From positions 1 to 64,000 of the forward strand of contig JAJFTF010000051.1 of assembly GCA_021373185.1 (NCBI GenBank): 64,000 nucleotides of DNA. The letters run 5' to 3'. Position numbers and translations under genes: made by a program. A model generated the notes under the pieces. The model was given only the letters and a program-made list of their open reading frames with translations. It had not been told where the DNA came from and did no database searches. Each line of letters starts with the position of its first letter. Within the stretch, counting starts at the first letter, position 1. The DNA is from Betaproteobacteria bacterium. GTDB lineage: Bacteria > Pseudomonadota > Gammaproteobacteria > Burkholderiales > Sulfuricellaceae. This document shows, piece by piece, positions 27,612-37,644 of the stretch.

Positions 27612-28823
27612 CTAGTGTGAAGCCCACTGCACGGTGCTTAGATCGACACCTTCCTTGAACATGTCCCACAACGGCGACATTTCGCGCAGGCGACCGATCT
27701 TGTTCTTGACCAGCTCGATGGCGTAATCGATTTCTTCTTCGGTAGAGAAACGGCCGATAGTGAAACGGATCGAGCTATGCGCCAGTTCGTCGCTGCGGCC
27801 CAGCGCACGCAGCACGTAAGAAGGCTCAAGACTGGCGGAGGTGCAGGCGGAGCCGCTGGAAACCGCCAGATCGCGAATCGCCATGATCAGCGATTCACCT
27901 TCGACGAAGTTGAAACTGATATTGAGGTTATGCGGCACGCGCTGCTCCATGTCGCCGTTGACATGCGCCTCCTCGATTTGCGACAGCCCCTTGTAAAGCC
28001 GGTCGCGCAGGTAGCGAACACGCTCGTTCTCGGCAACCATTTCCTCGCGGGCAATGCGAAAGGCCTCGCCCATGCCGACGATCTGGTGCGTCGCCAAGGT
28101 GCCCGAGCGCAAGCCGCGCTCGTGGCCGCCGCCGTGCATTTGCGCTTCCAGGCGGATGCGCGGCTTCCTCTGCACGTACAAGGCACCGATTCCCTTGGGG
28201 CCATATGTCTTGTGGGCAGAAAAGGACATCAAGTCCACCTTGAGCTTGGCCAGGTCTATCGCCACCTTGCCGGTAGCCTGAGCGGCATCGACGTGAAAAA
28301 TGATCCCTTTGGCACGACAAACCTCGCCCAGCGCAGCGATATCCTGAATCACGCCGATCTCGTTGTTGACCAGCATCACCGAAGCAAGGATGGTGTCGGG
28401 ACGCAAAGCGGCCTTGAATTTCTCCATATCCACCAGACCGCTCGATTCCGGCATCAGGTAGGTCACTTCGTAACCTTCGCTTTCAAGGTGGCGCATGGTA
28501 TCGATCACCGCCTTGTGCTCGGTCATCATGGTAACCAGATGCTTGCCCTTGCCCTTGTAAAAATGTGCCGCACCCTTGATGGCGAGATTGTTCGATTCGG
28601 TCGCACCCGAAGTCCAGATGATTTCCTTGGGGTCGGCGTTAACCAGCGCAGCAACCTGCTCGCGCGCTTCTTCCACCGCTTTTTCCGCCTCCCAGCCAAA
28701 CTCATGGGAACGACTCGCCGGGTTGCCGAATTTCTCGGTCAGGTAGGGGATCATCTTTTCCGCCACCCGCGGATCAACCGGGGTGGTTGCGGAGTAATCC
28801 AGATAAATCGGGGTCTTAATCAT
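27612..28823 (-). CDS. iscS: Cysteine desulfurase IscS
   Basis: A PLP enzyme that takes sulfur from cysteine for Fe-S clusters and tRNA thiolation. The 403-aa protein has the PLP-lysine motif [12 protein letters not shown], the N-terminal [10 protein letters not shown] block and the flexible active-site loop [17 protein letters not shown] with the persulfide Cys near residue 328. It follows the second cysteine desulfurase gene in the operon and precedes iscU. Confidence 0.97.
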   Translation of the reverse strand: MIKTPIYLDYSATTPVDPRVAEKMIPYLTEKFGNPASRSHEFGWEAEKAVEEAREQVAALVNADPKEIIWTSGATESNNLAIKGAAHFYKGKGKHLVTMMTEHKAVIDTMRHLESEGYEVTYLMPESSGLVDMEKFKAALRPDTILASVMLVNNEIGVIQDIAALGEVCRAKGIIFHVDAAQATGKVAIDLAKLKVDLMSFSAHKTYGPKGIGALYVQRKPRIRLEAQMHGGGHERGLRSGTLATHQIVGMGEAFRIAREEMVAENERVRYLRDRLYKGLSQIEEAHVNGDMEQRVPHNLNISFNFVEGESLIMAIRDLAVSSGSACTSASLEPSYVLRALGRSDELAHSSIRFTIGRFSTEEEIDYAIELVKNKIGRLREMSPLWDMFKEGVDLSTVQWASH

Positions 28824-28870
28824 TACTCACCTTTCTTCGTATATCCAGTTCCTGTTCGCTGCGCCAAGAC

Positions 28871-30007
28871 TCAAACAGCCAAGGCAGCCAACCTTTTCAA
28901 CTTGAAAATCTCATCTTGCAACACCTGCAGGAAGCTTTCGACCTGGCTCATTTCATTGCTCCGACCCAGGCTGACACGCACTGCGCACCGTGCCAGTTCG
29001 CGCTCGACCTGCATGGCCAACAACACCGGACTGGGATCGGTGCCGCCACTAGAGCAGGCCGACCCGCTCGCCACGGCATACCCGGCGCGGTCCAGCGCCA
29101 TCACCAGGGTTTCCCCCTCGATGCCAGGAAAAGCAAAATAACTGGTGTTGGGCAGGCGCTCAGCGCCGTTGCCAAACAGCACTGCACCCATCGCGTGCAA
29201 GCCCTGATCCATCCGTTCCCGCATCTGCATCTGATTTGACGCCAGATGGCTTGCAACCAACGCGCAGGCCGCACCAAAACCGACGATTGCCGGCACGTTT
29301 TCGGTGCCGGCACGCAATCCCTTCTCATGCTCGCCACCGGTAATCTGCGGCTTGATATCGAGGCGCTTATCCAGAATCAGGGCGCCCACCCCTTTCGGCC
29401 CATAAATCTTGTGGGCGGAGACTGTCATTGCATGCACATTCAAGGCCGGAAAATTGACCGGCACCTTGCCCAGCGCCTGAACCGCATCGGTATGAACCAG
29501 CGCACCGGCATCGCGGGCCAATTCCGCCAACGAGGCGACATCCTGAATAACGCCGGTCTCATTATTGGCCAGCATCACCGACACCAAGCCGGTCGGCTCA
29601 CGCAGAGAATTAGCCGCCTCATCCCTATCGATTCGGCCATCATGATCGACCGCCAGCTTTTTTACCTTCCAGCCATGCTCGCGCAACTCCTGCGCGGGCT
29701 TGATCACACTGGGGTGCTCCACCGCGCTGACCGCAACTTGCGAAGGCTGGAGCCGTGCCGCCGCACCCTTGATCAGCAGATTATTGGCTTCCGTGCCGCC
29801 ACTGACAAAATAAACCTGCGAAGGATGCGCACCAACCGCATCCGCTACCTGCTCGCGGGCCTCGTCCACCGCCTTGCGCGCAGCCCGACCAAATTCGTGA
29901 CGGCTGGAAGCATTACCATATCGCTCCCGGAAAAACGGCAGCATCGCCTGCAGTACACGCTCATCCAACGGCGTCGTTGCATTGTGATCAAAGTACGCTG
30001 GCGACAT
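28871..30007 (-). CDS. Second cysteine desulfurase (NifS/IscS-like)
   Basis: A 378-aa PLP-dependent cysteine desulfurase paralogous to the adjacent iscS. It has YFDHNATTPLD at the N-terminus, the PLP-lysine in SAHKIYGPKG and the active-site loop SGSACSSGGTDPSPVLLAM with a Cys near residue 320. Residues 1-14 of the longer open frame overlap iscR, so I chose the ATG at 30007, within the iscR end; the two genes are coupled. It differs from IscS at many positions. It may supply sulfur to a separate route, but this cannot be shown here. Confidence 0.9.
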   Translation of the reverse strand: MSPAYFDHNATTPLDERVLQAMLPFFRERYGNASSRHEFGRAARKAVDEAREQVADAVGAHPSQVYFVSGGTEANNLLIKGAAARLQPSQVAVSAVEHPSVIKPAQELREHGWKVKKLAVDHDGRIDRDEAANSLREPTGLVSVMLANNETGVIQDVASLAELARDAGALVHTDAVQALGKVPVNFPALNVHAMTVSAHKIYGPKGVGALILDKRLDIKPQITGGEHEKGLRAGTENVPAIVGFGAACALVASHLASNQMQMRERMDQGLHAMGAVLFGNGAERLPNTSYFAFPGIEGETLVMALDRAGYAVASGSACSSGGTDPSPVLLAMQVERELARCAVRVSLGRSNEMSQVESFLQVLQDEIFKLKRLAALAV

Positions 30008-30476
30008 CCGTCTTGGCGCTGTTGCGCCGCTTCGCCACTGGACTGACATCGTTCAACTGAATCGAGCCAACGCCGCGCTGCTGTGTCACCAGGTGCGACA
30101 ACTTGATCGAGGAAAGATATTCGCAAATTTTTGCATTCAGATTGACCCATAATTCGTGGGTCATGCATTCGTGCTCGTCATGGCAATTACCGAGTCCACC
30201 GCACTGGGTGGCATCCATCGGTTCATCCACCGCCTTGATGATGTCCGAAACCGCAATATCATCAAGATCTTTTGCCAGATAGTAGCCACCACCTGGGCCT
30301 CGCACGCTTTTTACCAGCGCATGGCGACGCAGCTTGCCGAAAAGCTGTTCAAGGTAAGACAAGGAAATTTTCTGGCGCTCACTGATGCCAGCCAGCGTTA
30401 CCGGGCCGCCCCCCCGGCGCATGGCCAGATCAAGCATTGCCGTTACCGCAAAACGCCCCTTGGTTGTCAATCGCAT
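29988..30476 (-). CDS. iscR: Rrf2-family iron-sulfur regulator IscR
   Basis: A [2Fe-2S] repressor of the isc operon. The 162-aa protein has the N-terminal winged helix (MRLTTKGRFAVTAMLDLAMRRGGGPVTLAGISERQKISLSYLEQLF) and the cluster ligands in CGGLGNCHDEHECMTHELW: three Cys spaced as in E. coli IscR and the His. The site at 30515-30539 upstream of the gene fits its own type 1 consensus, so autoregulation is likely. It overlaps the second desulfurase. Confidence 0.95.
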   Translation of the reverse strand: MRLTTKGRFAVTAMLDLAMRRGGGPVTLAGISERQKISLSYLEQLFGKLRRHALVKSVRGPGGGYYLAKDLDDIAVSDIIKAVDEPMDATQCGGLGNCHDEHECMTHELWVNLNAKICEYLSSIKLSHLVTQQRGVGSIQLNDVSPVAKRRNSAKTDVASVL

Positions 30477-30514
30477 GATATTTCCTTCTCAAGAAGTTAC
30501 GCTGCAACTCTATA

Positions 30515-30539
30515 ATACCTTATTGTTTTAGTCAACTAT
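30515..30539 (-). promoter_or_regulatory. IscR type 1 operator upstream of iscR
   Basis: On the minus strand the site begins ATAGTTGACTAAAAC and ends AATAAGGTAT. It agrees with the published type 1 consensus (ATASYYGACTRWWWYAGTCRRSTAT) at all but two positions. It overlaps the last codons and stop of cysE and lies about 40-60 bases before the iscR ATG, covering the -35-like TTGACT. Confidence 0.7.
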
Positions 30540-31280
30540 TTTATTCAGATAACTTGCATCGAACTGATCCTGAGGCGGTGCTGGTTGCTCGATTTCGACA
30601 CCCATTTTTTTCAACTGCGCCAGAATTGTCTCGATTCGCCGATCCAGCACCACGGTATGATCCAGCAGGCCATGGATCGCCTTGACGACCGGGTCGTTCA
30701 TATCAGCACTGATCGCGTAGGCGGAAAAACCCATTTTCCGAGCTTTGCTTTCGCGCAGATCGGCTTGAGTCGGATCGATATTCCGCGCCGGAATACCGAT
30801 GGCAGTAGCGCCAGCAGGGACATCCTTCACCACTACTGCATTGGAGCCCACCTTGGCACCGTCGCCGATCATGATCGGGCCAAGAATCTTGGCCCCGGCG
30901 CCGACCACCACCCCCTTGCCCAATGTCGGATGGCGTTTACCTTTGTTCCATGATGTGCCGCCCAGCGTAACGCCGTGGTAAAGCGTCGAATCGTCGCCGA
31001 CCTCGGCGGTTTCCCCGATCACCACACCCATGCCATGGTCGATGAATACCCGCCGCCCGATCGTCGCCCCCGGATGGATTTCGATGCCCGTCAGCCAACG
31101 CCCCAGATGGGAAACAAAGCGCGCCAGCCATTTCAGGTTCCAGCCCCAAAAACACTGGGCCATGCGATGAACCAGCAAAGCATGCACGCCCGGATAGGTC
31201 GTCAACACCTCCCAGGTAGAGCGAGCAGCCGGATCCCGCTCAAATACAACAGATATATCTTCACGCAGACGATCAAACAT
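30528..31280 (-). CDS. cysE: Serine O-acetyltransferase
   Basis: The first step of cysteine synthesis, making O-acetylserine. The 250-aa protein has the N-terminal helical domain and the left-handed beta-helix hexapeptide repeats ([32 protein letters not shown]), with the catalytic DHGMG loop. The length fits CysE. A TTAGTCAACTAT half-operator like that upstream of iscR occurs upstream of this gene at 31329-31340. It is downstream of trmJ and upstream of iscR, as in many betaproteobacteria. Confidence 0.93.
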   Translation of the reverse strand: MFDRLREDISVVFERDPAARSTWEVLTTYPGVHALLVHRMAQCFWGWNLKWLARFVSHLGRWLTGIEIHPGATIGRRVFIDHGMGVVIGETAEVGDDSTLYHGVTLGGTSWNKGKRHPTLGKGVVVGAGAKILGPIMIGDGAKVGSNAVVVKDVPAGATAIGIPARNIDPTQADLRESKARKMGFSAYAISADMNDPVVKAIHGLLDHTVVLDRRIETILAQLKKMGVEIEQPAPPQDQFDASYLNKIVD

Positions 31281-31328
31281 CAGCAGATTCCAAAATTCTA
31301 AACTGACTCCATTATATTCCAGAGGCCT

Positions 31329-31340
31329 TTAGTCAACTAT
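31329..31340 (-). promoter_or_regulatory. IscR-type half-site upstream of cysE
   Basis: ATAGTTGACTAA on the minus strand is identical over 12 nt to the left half of the iscR operator. A TATAAT lies 14 nt downstream of the TTGACT, too close for an ideal sigma-70 promoter. The second operator half is not recognisable. Confidence 0.4.
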
Positions 31341-31348
31341 AGGTTTTT

Positions 31349-32083
31349 TCACTTCTTGATAAATTTATCCACGGAAGTCAGAATCCCGCGCAAGATGCTG
31401 ACCTCTTCCTTCTCCATTCGCGCCCTTGCAAACAACCGCCTCACCCTCTGCATCAGGCGCCCGGGGTTGGCTGGATCGAGAAAATCAGTAGCAACAATCG
31501 TCTGTTCCAGATGTTGGTAGAACCGCTCCACATCTTCGAAACTGGCCACCTCGAATGTCTTTGCCACCGGCACCTCGATTTCACCGAGAGAGGCCATACG
31601 CAATTCATAAGCCAGTAACTGCACGGCAGAACCCAGATTCAGCGAGGAAAATTCAGGATTGGCGGGAATAGTGGCAAGCAGTTGGCACCGATCCAATTCG
31701 GCATTGCACAGCCCCGACATCTCGGTGCCGAACAGCAACGCCACTTCACCCTGGGTGGAGAGTTCCAGCATGCGAGACGCTGCTTGACGTGCCGGCAACA
31801 ATTCATGGGAAAGGTCGCGCCGCCGGGCAGTCACTGCCACGGCGAGAACGGTGCCAGCCAGCGCCTCGTCCAGCGTGGTGCAAATCTGCGCGTTCTGCAG
31901 CACATCGACTGCGCCGGCGGCGCGCGCATCTGCCGTGGGGTCGGGAAAAGATTTGGGATTAACCAGATAAAGGCGCTCCAGTCCCATCGTCTTCATCGCA
32001 CGCGCTGCGGCGCCAATATTACCGGGATGGCTGGTGTGGCTAAGCACGATGCGAATCTTATTCAGCACATTTTGTTCCTTCAT
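31349..32083 (-). CDS. trmJ: tRNA (cytidine/uridine-2'-O)-methyltransferase TrmJ
   Basis: Methylates nucleotide 32 in the anticodon loop of several tRNAs. The 244-aa protein is of the SPOUT class: RIVLSHTSHPGNIGAAARAMKTMG at the N-terminus, FGTEMSGLCNAELDRC and the knot signature IPANPEFSSLNLGSAVQLLAYEL. It is upstream of cysE on the same strand and divergent from suhB with a 69-base gap. Confidence 0.94.
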   Translation of the reverse strand: MKEQNVLNKIRIVLSHTSHPGNIGAAARAMKTMGLERLYLVNPKSFPDPTADARAAGAVDVLQNAQICTTLDEALAGTVLAVAVTARRRDLSHELLPARQAASRMLELSTQGEVALLFGTEMSGLCNAELDRCQLLATIPANPEFSSLNLGSAVQLLAYELRMASLGEIEVPVAKTFEVASFEDVERFYQHLEQTIVATDFLDPANPGRLMQRVRRLFARARMEKEEVSILRGILTSVDKFIKK

Positions 32084-32152
32084 CCGGGGTTTCCCATTAA
32101 AATAGCGGCATACGCTCCAGCGTTTTGTTCATTAAACTTTCCAGGATAACCC

Positions 32153-32950
32153 ATGCATCCCATGCTCAACACCGCGGTCAAGGCCGCGCGCCGCGCCGGT
32201 CAAATCATCAACCGCGCCTCCCAAAATCTGGATTCGCTCACGATCAAACACAAAAGTTTCAATGATTTTGTCAGCGAAGTGGATCAAAAAGCAGAAGACG
32301 CAATCAAGGATGTCCTGCTGGAAGCCTACCCGAAGCACGCGATTTTAGCAGAAGAAAGCGGCGCACAGGGCGACTCCGAGTTCCAGTGGATCATCGATCC
32401 GCTGGACGGCACCACCAATTTCCTCCACGGTTTCCCGCAATATTCCGTTTCAATCGCCATGCAGCACAAGGGCGTGCTGACCCATGCCGTGGTTTACGAC
32501 CCCAGCCGTAACGACCTGTTCACCGCCACGCGCGGTGCCGGCGCTTTCCTCAATGACCGCCGCCTCCGCGTCAGCCGTTGCGAATATCTGAAGGATTCGC
32601 TGATCGGCACCGGCTTTCCGTTCCGCGATTTCACCCACCTCGACGCCTATATGGCCATATTCCGCGAAATGGTGCAAAAAACTGCCGGCGTGCGCCGACC
32701 AGGATCGGCCGCTCTGGATCTTGCCTACACCGCTGCAGGCCGTCTCGATGGCTTCTGGGAATTTGGCCTGAACACCTGGGACATTGCCGCCGGCGCACTG
32801 CTGGTTCAAGAAGCCGGCGGATTGGTCGGCGATTTCCAGGGCGATGCCAGTTATCTGGAAAGCGGCAACATCCTGGCCGGCAACCCGAAAATCTTCGGCC
32901 AATTACTACAGACCATCGCCCCTCATCTAGTAGCTGCCAAAGTCAAATAA
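32153..32950 (+). CDS. suhB: Inositol-1-monophosphatase family protein SuhB
   Basis: A metal-dependent phosphatase; in E. coli SuhB also acts in rRNA antitermination complexes. The 265-aa protein has the metal site EE (EESGAQGD near residue 66), the signature [15 protein letters not shown] and the C-terminal [15 protein letters not shown]. It starts after AGGATAACCC at the ATG at 32153. It is convergent with nothing downstream: mutS follows on the same strand with 8 bases between. Confidence 0.93.
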   Translation: MHPMLNTAVKAARRAGQIINRASQNLDSLTIKHKSFNDFVSEVDQKAEDAIKDVLLEAYPKHAILAEESGAQGDSEFQWIIDPLDGTTNFLHGFPQYSVSIAMQHKGVLTHAVVYDPSRNDLFTATRGAGAFLNDRRLRVSRCEYLKDSLIGTGFPFRDFTHLDAYMAIFREMVQKTAGVRRPGSAALDLAYTAAGRLDGFWEFGLNTWDIAAGALLVQEAGGLVGDFQGDASYLESGNILAGNPKIFGQLLQTIAPHLVAAKVK

Positions 32951-32958
32951 CCCGCTCC

Positions 32959-35544
32959 ATGAACGCCCCGGAGGAACTGTCCCGGCATACGCCCATGATG
33001 CAGCAGTATCTGCGCATCAAGGCCGAGCACCCGGATATGCTGCTGCTTTACCGCATGGGGGACTTCTACGAGTTGTTCTTCGACGACGCGGAGAAGGCGG
33101 CACAACTGCTCGACATCACGCTGACCACACGCGGCGCGACAGCGGGGCGTCCGATCAAGATGGCGGGCGTGCCATATCATGCGGTCGAGCAATACCTCGC
33201 CAAGCTGGTCAAACTCGGCGTGGGCGTGGCGATCTGCGAGCAGATCGGCGACCCCTCCACCTCGAAAGGCCCGGTGGAGCGCAAAGTAATGCGCATCATC
33301 ACTCCCGGCACACTGACCGATGCTGCGCTGCTAGATGAAAAGCAGGACAATCTGCTGCTTGCCCTGTCGCCACACGACAACAAGCTGGGATTAGCCTGGC
33401 TCAGCCTTGCCAGCGGCCGCTTCTGTGTCCTGGAGGTGCCATCCGGACAGCTTGGCGCGGCGCTGGAACGCCTCAAACCGGCGGAAATCTTGCTGCCCGA
33501 GGGTTTCACCCATGCCGCGCTGGAAAACCTGAAATGCGCCCGCAGAACATTGCCTGCCTGGCAGTTCGATTACGATTCAGCGCTACAGGGCCTGTGCCGA
33601 CAATTCGCCACGTTCGATCTGCAAGGTTTCGGTTGCAATGAGCTGCACTGTGCCATAGAGGCTGCCGGAGCCCTGCTGGAGTATGCCAGGAGCACCCAGT
33701 GCGGCGCATTGCCGCACATCCGCGGCCTGCATGTCGAACGCGAAAGCGGCTATGTTTTGCTCGATGCCGCGGCACGGCGCAATCTGGAAATTTCCGAGAC
33801 CCTGCGCGGCGAACCGGCGCCGACCCTGCTTTCGCTGCTCGACACCACTGCAGGCGGCATGGGCAGCCGCCTGATGCGCCACTGGCTGCACCACCCATTG
33901 CGCGACCGGGCTGAGGTTCGCGCCCGCCTCGACGCCATCACCATATTAATAGGCGAATCCGGCTCTCCGGCCTATTCGCCCATTCACCAAGGCCTGAAGC
34001 AGCTTGCCGACATCGAACGTATCACCACACGCATCGCGCTCCGAACCGCCCGCCCCAGAGATTTGTCCGGCCTGCGCGACAGCTTGCTGGCCTTGCCGCA
34101 AATCGCGCGGGAAGCGGCACAACTCGACAGCCCGCGCCTGACACAATTGGCCAACCGGCTGCTCTCTCCGGATGCACTCGTCACTCAACTGTCGCGTGCG
34201 ATCCAGCCAGAACCCGCCTCGGTATTGCGCGAAGGCGGCGTGATTGCCGCCGGCTATGACGCCGAACTCGATGAACTGCGCGCGATCCAGAACAATTGCG
34301 GTGAATTTCTGCTGGCGCTCGAAGCCCGTGAACGTGAGCGCAGCGGCATCGGCAATTTGAAAGTCGAATACAACCGGGTGCATGGTTTCTATATCGAAGT
34401 GACGCGCAGCCAGTCCGACACAGTGCCGGACGATTATCGCCGCCGACAGACGCTGAAAAACGCGGAACGCTTCATCACGCCGGAACTGAAGGCTTTCGAG
34501 GACAAGGCACTATCGGCCTCGGAACGAGCGCTGGCGCGCGAAAAAATGCTCTACGAGGCACTGCTTGACGAACTGGTGCCGCATATTCCCGCGTTGCAGG
34601 AAATTGCCGCGGCGGCAGCCGAACTCGATGTGCTATCCGCCTTTGCCGAGCGCGCCGAAACACTGGGCTGGGTCGCCCCGGAATTCACTGACGATGCGGT
34701 GATCGAAATCAGCGGCGGGCGCCATCCGGTGGTCGAAGCCCAACTGGAGATACATAAAGGCGCGGCCAGCTTCATCGCCAACGACACACGACTTTCACGC
34801 ACCCGCCAGATGCTGCTGATCACCGGCCCGAACATGGGCGGCAAATCCACTTACATGCGCCAAACGGCGCTGATCGTGCTGCTCGCCCATTGCGGCAGTT
34901 TCGTGCCGGCAAGCAGCGCGCGAATCGGCCCGGTAGACCAGATCTTCACCCGTATCGGCGCCTCCGACGACTTGGCCGGTGGGCGCTCGACCTTTATGGT
35001 AGAAATGACCGAAGCCGCAGACATCCTGCACAACGCCACCGAACACAGCCTAGTATTGCTGGATGAAATCGGGCGAGGCACTTCCACCTTCGACGGCCTC
35101 GCCCTAGCTTGGGCGATTGCCCGCCAACTCATAGAGAAGACGCGCTGCCATACCCTGTTCGCCACCCATTATTTCGAGCTGACCCGATTGACGCAGGAGT
35201 ACCGGCAGATTGCCAATGTCCATCTCGACGCACTAGAACACCGCGACCGCATCGTCTTTCTGCACAACGTGCAGGACGGGCCGGCGAGCCAGAGCTATGG
35301 CTTGCAGGTGGCGGCGCTCGCCGGCATCCCCACGCCGGTGATCCAGGCGGCAAAAAAACACCTGTTGCAACTGGAGCAACAGGCTGTCCGCAATGGCATT
35401 CAGGGTGATTTGTTTGTGGAAACAGTGCAGATTGCGCCGCCTTCGGCACTGGAGGAGGCGTTGCGCGGCATCGAACCGGATGAACTTAGCCCGAAAGCCG
35501 CGCTGGAACTGGTCTATCAGTTAAGAAAACTGCTGGATCAGTGA
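32959..35544 (+). CDS. mutS: DNA mismatch repair protein MutS
   Basis: Recognises mismatches and recruits MutL. The 861-aa protein has the mismatch-binding N-terminal domain with the F-x-E motif ([16 protein letters not shown]), connector, core and clamp domains, and the ATPase P-loop [15 protein letters not shown] with [23 protein letters not shown] and the HTH near EL(V)YQLRKLL. The open frame runs 127 codons further upstream inside suhB in another frame; the ATG at 32959, just after the suhB stop, is the correct start and gives the usual length. Confidence 0.97.
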   Translation: MNAPEELSRHTPMMQQYLRIKAEHPDMLLLYRMGDFYELFFDDAEKAAQLLDITLTTRGATAGRPIKMAGVPYHAVEQYLAKLVKLGVGVAICEQIGDPSTSKGPVERKVMRIITPGTLTDAALLDEKQDNLLLALSPHDNKLGLAWLSLASGRFCVLEVPSGQLGAALERLKPAEILLPEGFTHAALENLKCARRTLPAWQFDYDSALQGLCRQFATFDLQGFGCNELHCAIEAAGALLEYARSTQCGALPHIRGLHVERESGYVLLDAAARRNLEISETLRGEPAPTLLSLLDTTAGGMGSRLMRHWLHHPLRDRAEVRARLDAITILIGESGSPAYSPIHQGLKQLADIERITTRIALRTARPRDLSGLRDSLLALPQIAREAAQLDSPRLTQLANRLLSPDALVTQLSRAIQPEPASVLREGGVIAAGYDAELDELRAIQNNCGEFLLALEARERERSGIGNLKVEYNRVHGFYIEVTRSQSDTVPDDYRRRQTLKNAERFITPELKAFEDKALSASERALAREKMLYEALLDELVPHIPALQEIAAAAAELDVLSAFAERAETLGWVAPEFTDDAVIEISGGRHPVVEAQLEIHKGAASFIANDTRLSRTRQMLLITGPNMGGKSTYMRQTALIVLLAHCGSFVPASSARIGPVDQIFTRIGASDDLAGGRSTFMVEMTEAADILHNATEHSLVLLDEIGRGTSTFDGLALAWAIARQLIEKTRCHTLFATHYFELTRLTQEYRQIANVHLDALEHRDRIVFLHNVQDGPASQSYGLQVAALAGIPTPVIQAAKKHLLQLEQQAVRNGIQGDLFVETVQIAPPSALEEALRGIEPDELSPKAALELVYQLRKLLDQ

Positions 35545-36020
35545 TGGTGTCCATGGGCGCCATGCACATGCCCATGAGTAATTTCCTCGGCGCTGGCGGG
35601 ACGAACGCCTTCCACGGTGCACTTGAACAACAGGGTCTGCCCGGCCAGAGGATGGTTTCCGTCTATGACCACTGAATCTGCGGTGATCTTTGTCAGAGTG
35701 AAGATCATGTCTTCATCCGAGCCTTCCGCTCCAGCCTGAAACTGCATTCCCACCTCGATTGAGTCCGCCGGAAAGGCGTCGCGGGGCTCAACCCGAACCA
35801 GATCGTCCTCATACTCGCCAAAGGCATTCTCAGGATCCAGCGTGACCTCAATGGAAGCGCCCTCGGCGGAACCTTCCAGCGCCTCTTCAACCAGCGGGAA
35901 TATCCCGTCATAGCCGCCGTGCAGATAGCTGATAGGCTGCTCACTTTTTTCCAGGAGCTTACCGGAGCTGTCGCTCAACTCAAAGTTGAGGGTCACTACC
36001 GAATTTTTTGAAACCTGCAT
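35538..36020 (-). CDS. slyD: FKBP-type peptidyl-prolyl isomerase SlyD
   Basis: A cytoplasmic prolyl isomerase and chaperone that also binds nickel through its tail. The 160-aa protein has the FKBP core with the insert-in-flap domain (residues 65-125) and a histidine-rich C-terminus ([11 protein letters not shown]) that can bind metals; SlyD supplies nickel to hydrogenases in some bacteria, but no hydrogenase genes are here. It overlaps the mutS stop by 7 nt in convergent orientation. Confidence 0.9.
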   Translation of the reverse strand: MQVSKNSVVTLNFELSDSSGKLLEKSEQPISYLHGGYDGIFPLVEEALEGSAEGASIEVTLDPENAFGEYEDDLVRVEPRDAFPADSIEVGMQFQAGAEGSDEDMIFTLTKITADSVVIDGNHPLAGQTLLFKCTVEGVRPASAEEITHGHVHGAHGHHH

Positions 36021-36633
36021 AATATTACTCCATGGTTTTAATTAAATTGATTAGTTCGACGGCATAGCCACGAGGGTTGGCACCCACATAATGGCCGAGG
36101 TAAAAATACAGGGCAAAATTCTTGTATTAAATATACGAAAAGTTTGAGCATTTCCATTTCCGCATCTAGCAAACTGAACCCAAGGACAACCTGCCCGACT
36201 TGCAAAATGATGATCCCTTGCTTCAACGCATATTTGTATTTTAAACGATTTTTATGGTTATGAGGTGCCGTGCCATAACCTAGGCAAATCGCAAGGAATG
36301 CCATGACTGAAGGCAAGGAAAATCCCGTATTGCCACAAGCCGTCAACAATGCTGCAAAGCATACGAAAGGGGTCGCCATCCCGATCAAACCTTGCCAAGT
36401 GATGTGCGAACAACCTTTATATACGATCGACATAAATAATCCGGGCAAAAGCTTGGCTGGCAGGCGACAACCGACCTTAAAATTAGAAATTATTCACGAT
36501 ACAACACTGGAATTTTTAAGAGAATCTGTTAGAATCATAGAGTCGGTTAGGCATCGTTGATGTGAAAGCCGATTTGCATCAATGGTTTATCGTAAAGTCT
36601 TTAAAAACATTTAGTCAATTAAGGGAACAACAA
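36021..36633. other. Long gap with two opposing, doubtful ORFs
   Basis: Between slyD and the small lipoprotein lies about 610 bases that I cannot assign with confidence. On the minus strand a 136-aa frame (36038-36448) reads as a hydrophobic protein (MATPFVCFAALLTACGNT and GIIILQVGQVVLGFSLL segments). On the plus strand an 85-aa frame (36303-36560) has a plausible AAGGA box six bases before its ATG but no recognised domain. They overlap antisense, so at most one is real. The stretch is AT-rich compared with its neighbours. It also must hold the promoters of slyD and the lipoprotein. Confidence 0.35.
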
Positions 36634-36804
36634 ATGAAAAACTCCGTCCTGCTCGCCGCTCTGCTGGCCCTGTCTTTGACCGCTTGCGGCAAAAAAGAAG
36701 AAGCTCCTGCCCCTGCTCCTGAAGCACCTAAAGTTGAAGCTCCTGCTGCTCCAGCCGCTCCTGCTGCTGACGCTGCCGCTCCTGCTGCTGCTCCAGCCAA
36801 GTAA
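36634..36804 (+). CDS. Small alanine/proline-rich lipoprotein
   Basis: A 56-aa product with a signal peptide and lipobox SLTAC, so the mature lipoprotein begins at Cys18. The mature part is KKEEAPAPAPEAPKVEAP-like and then almost only Ala, Pro and Asp, probably disordered and extended in the periplasm. The start at 36634 is supported by AAGGGA eight bases before; the longer frame from 36562 adds residues before the signal peptide. It ends in a strong terminator. The function is unknown; a PA-rich tether in the outer membrane is one possibility. Confidence 0.7.
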   Translation: MKNSVLLAALLALSLTACGKKEEAPAPAPEAPKVEAPAAPAAPAADAAAPAAAPAK

Positions 36805-36821
36805 TTCTGGCTTTCGGCAAG

Positions 36822-36853
36822 AAAAAAGCCGGCGCATTGCGCCGGCTTTTTTT
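36822..36853. terminator. Rho-independent bidirectional terminator
   Basis: AAAAAAGCCGGCGC / GCGCCGGCTTTTTTT with a three-base ATT loop. U-tracts occur on both strands, ending both the lipoprotein transcript and the nrdJ-dapA-bamC series. Confidence 0.92.
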
Positions 36854-36870
36854 ACGACCTTCATTTAACA

Positions 36871-37635
36871 TCAAAATATCTGACGCCAGCCGAACCCACC
36901 TGCCTGGCTAGCCACTCCGATCCATCCCGGCTCACAATTTAAGATAACGCTTAGTGCCGCCCGCGCCAGTTCCGGCGTGTTGTTCTTTTCGCTCAGGTGT
37001 GCCGCGATCAAATGCTGCAATCTGCTGTTGTCCAGACTCGCCAAAAGCCGTGCTGCCGCCCCGTTGTCCAGGTGCCCCAAGCGACCGGCGACACGCTGCT
37101 TCAAAGACTGAGGATAAGCCCCATCACGCAGCATGTCGGGATCATGATTACACTCCAACACCAGAGCATCGCAACCGCTTAAAACAGACTCGATATGCGG
37201 CGTGGAATTACCGACGTCCGTCAACACACCCAATTGCCGGTGACCGCTGCTGAAGACATATTGCACCGGCTCGCGGGCATCATGAGGAACCGGAAATGGC
37301 TGCACATCAATCTCGCCGACCTGAAACGCACTGTGACCATCGATCAGGCGAATCTCAGGCAATGACTTGGCTTGGCTATAATTTGTGAGGGTGCCGTGGG
37401 TTAACCACACCGGCAGATGATACTTGCTCGCGAGTCTGACTACTCCGCCGATATGATCAGTGTGTTCGTGCGTAAGGAGAATACCGGCAAGATCTTCCGG
37501 CTGTAATTCGAGGCGAGCCAGTCGGGCAACAGTTTCCCGTGTGCTGAAACCGCAGTCGAGGAGCAAACGGGTTTGCCCGACCTCGACTACCAGCGCGTTG
37601 CCCCGGCTACCGCTACCCAGGGAAGCAAAACGCAT
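36871..37635 (-). CDS. Metallo-beta-lactamase fold hydrolase (YycJ-like)
   Basis: A 254-aa MBL-fold protein. It has the conserved THEHTDHIGG metal motif near residue 57, GSGSRGNALVVEVG at the N-terminus, LTDVGNST and LECNHDPDML. It resembles the YycJ/VicX group, whose members have been proposed to act as exonucleases or RNases. The stop lies 15 bases from the terminator at 36822-36853, and bamC lies just upstream with a gap of 9 bases, indicating one transcript. Confidence 0.8.
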   Translation of the reverse strand: MRFASLGSGSRGNALVVEVGQTRLLLDCGFSTRETVARLARLELQPEDLAGILLTHEHTDHIGGVVRLASKYHLPVWLTHGTLTNYSQAKSLPEIRLIDGHSAFQVGEIDVQPFPVPHDAREPVQYVFSSGHRQLGVLTDVGNSTPHIESVLSGCDALVLECNHDPDMLRDGAYPQSLKQRVAGRLGHLDNGAAARLLASLDNSRLQHLIAAHLSEKNNTPELARAALSVILNCEPGWIGVASQAGGFGWRQIF

Positions 37636-37644
37636 AACGGCGAG

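Noticed and set aside
27777..29141. 454-aa plus-strand ORF across iscS and the second desulfurase
   Set aside because: Antisense to two genes with complete enzymatic motifs; its own product has no recognisable domain.
32578..32958. N-terminal extension of mutS into suhB
   Set aside because: It uses a frame inside suhB; the ATG at 32959 gives the normal MutS start.
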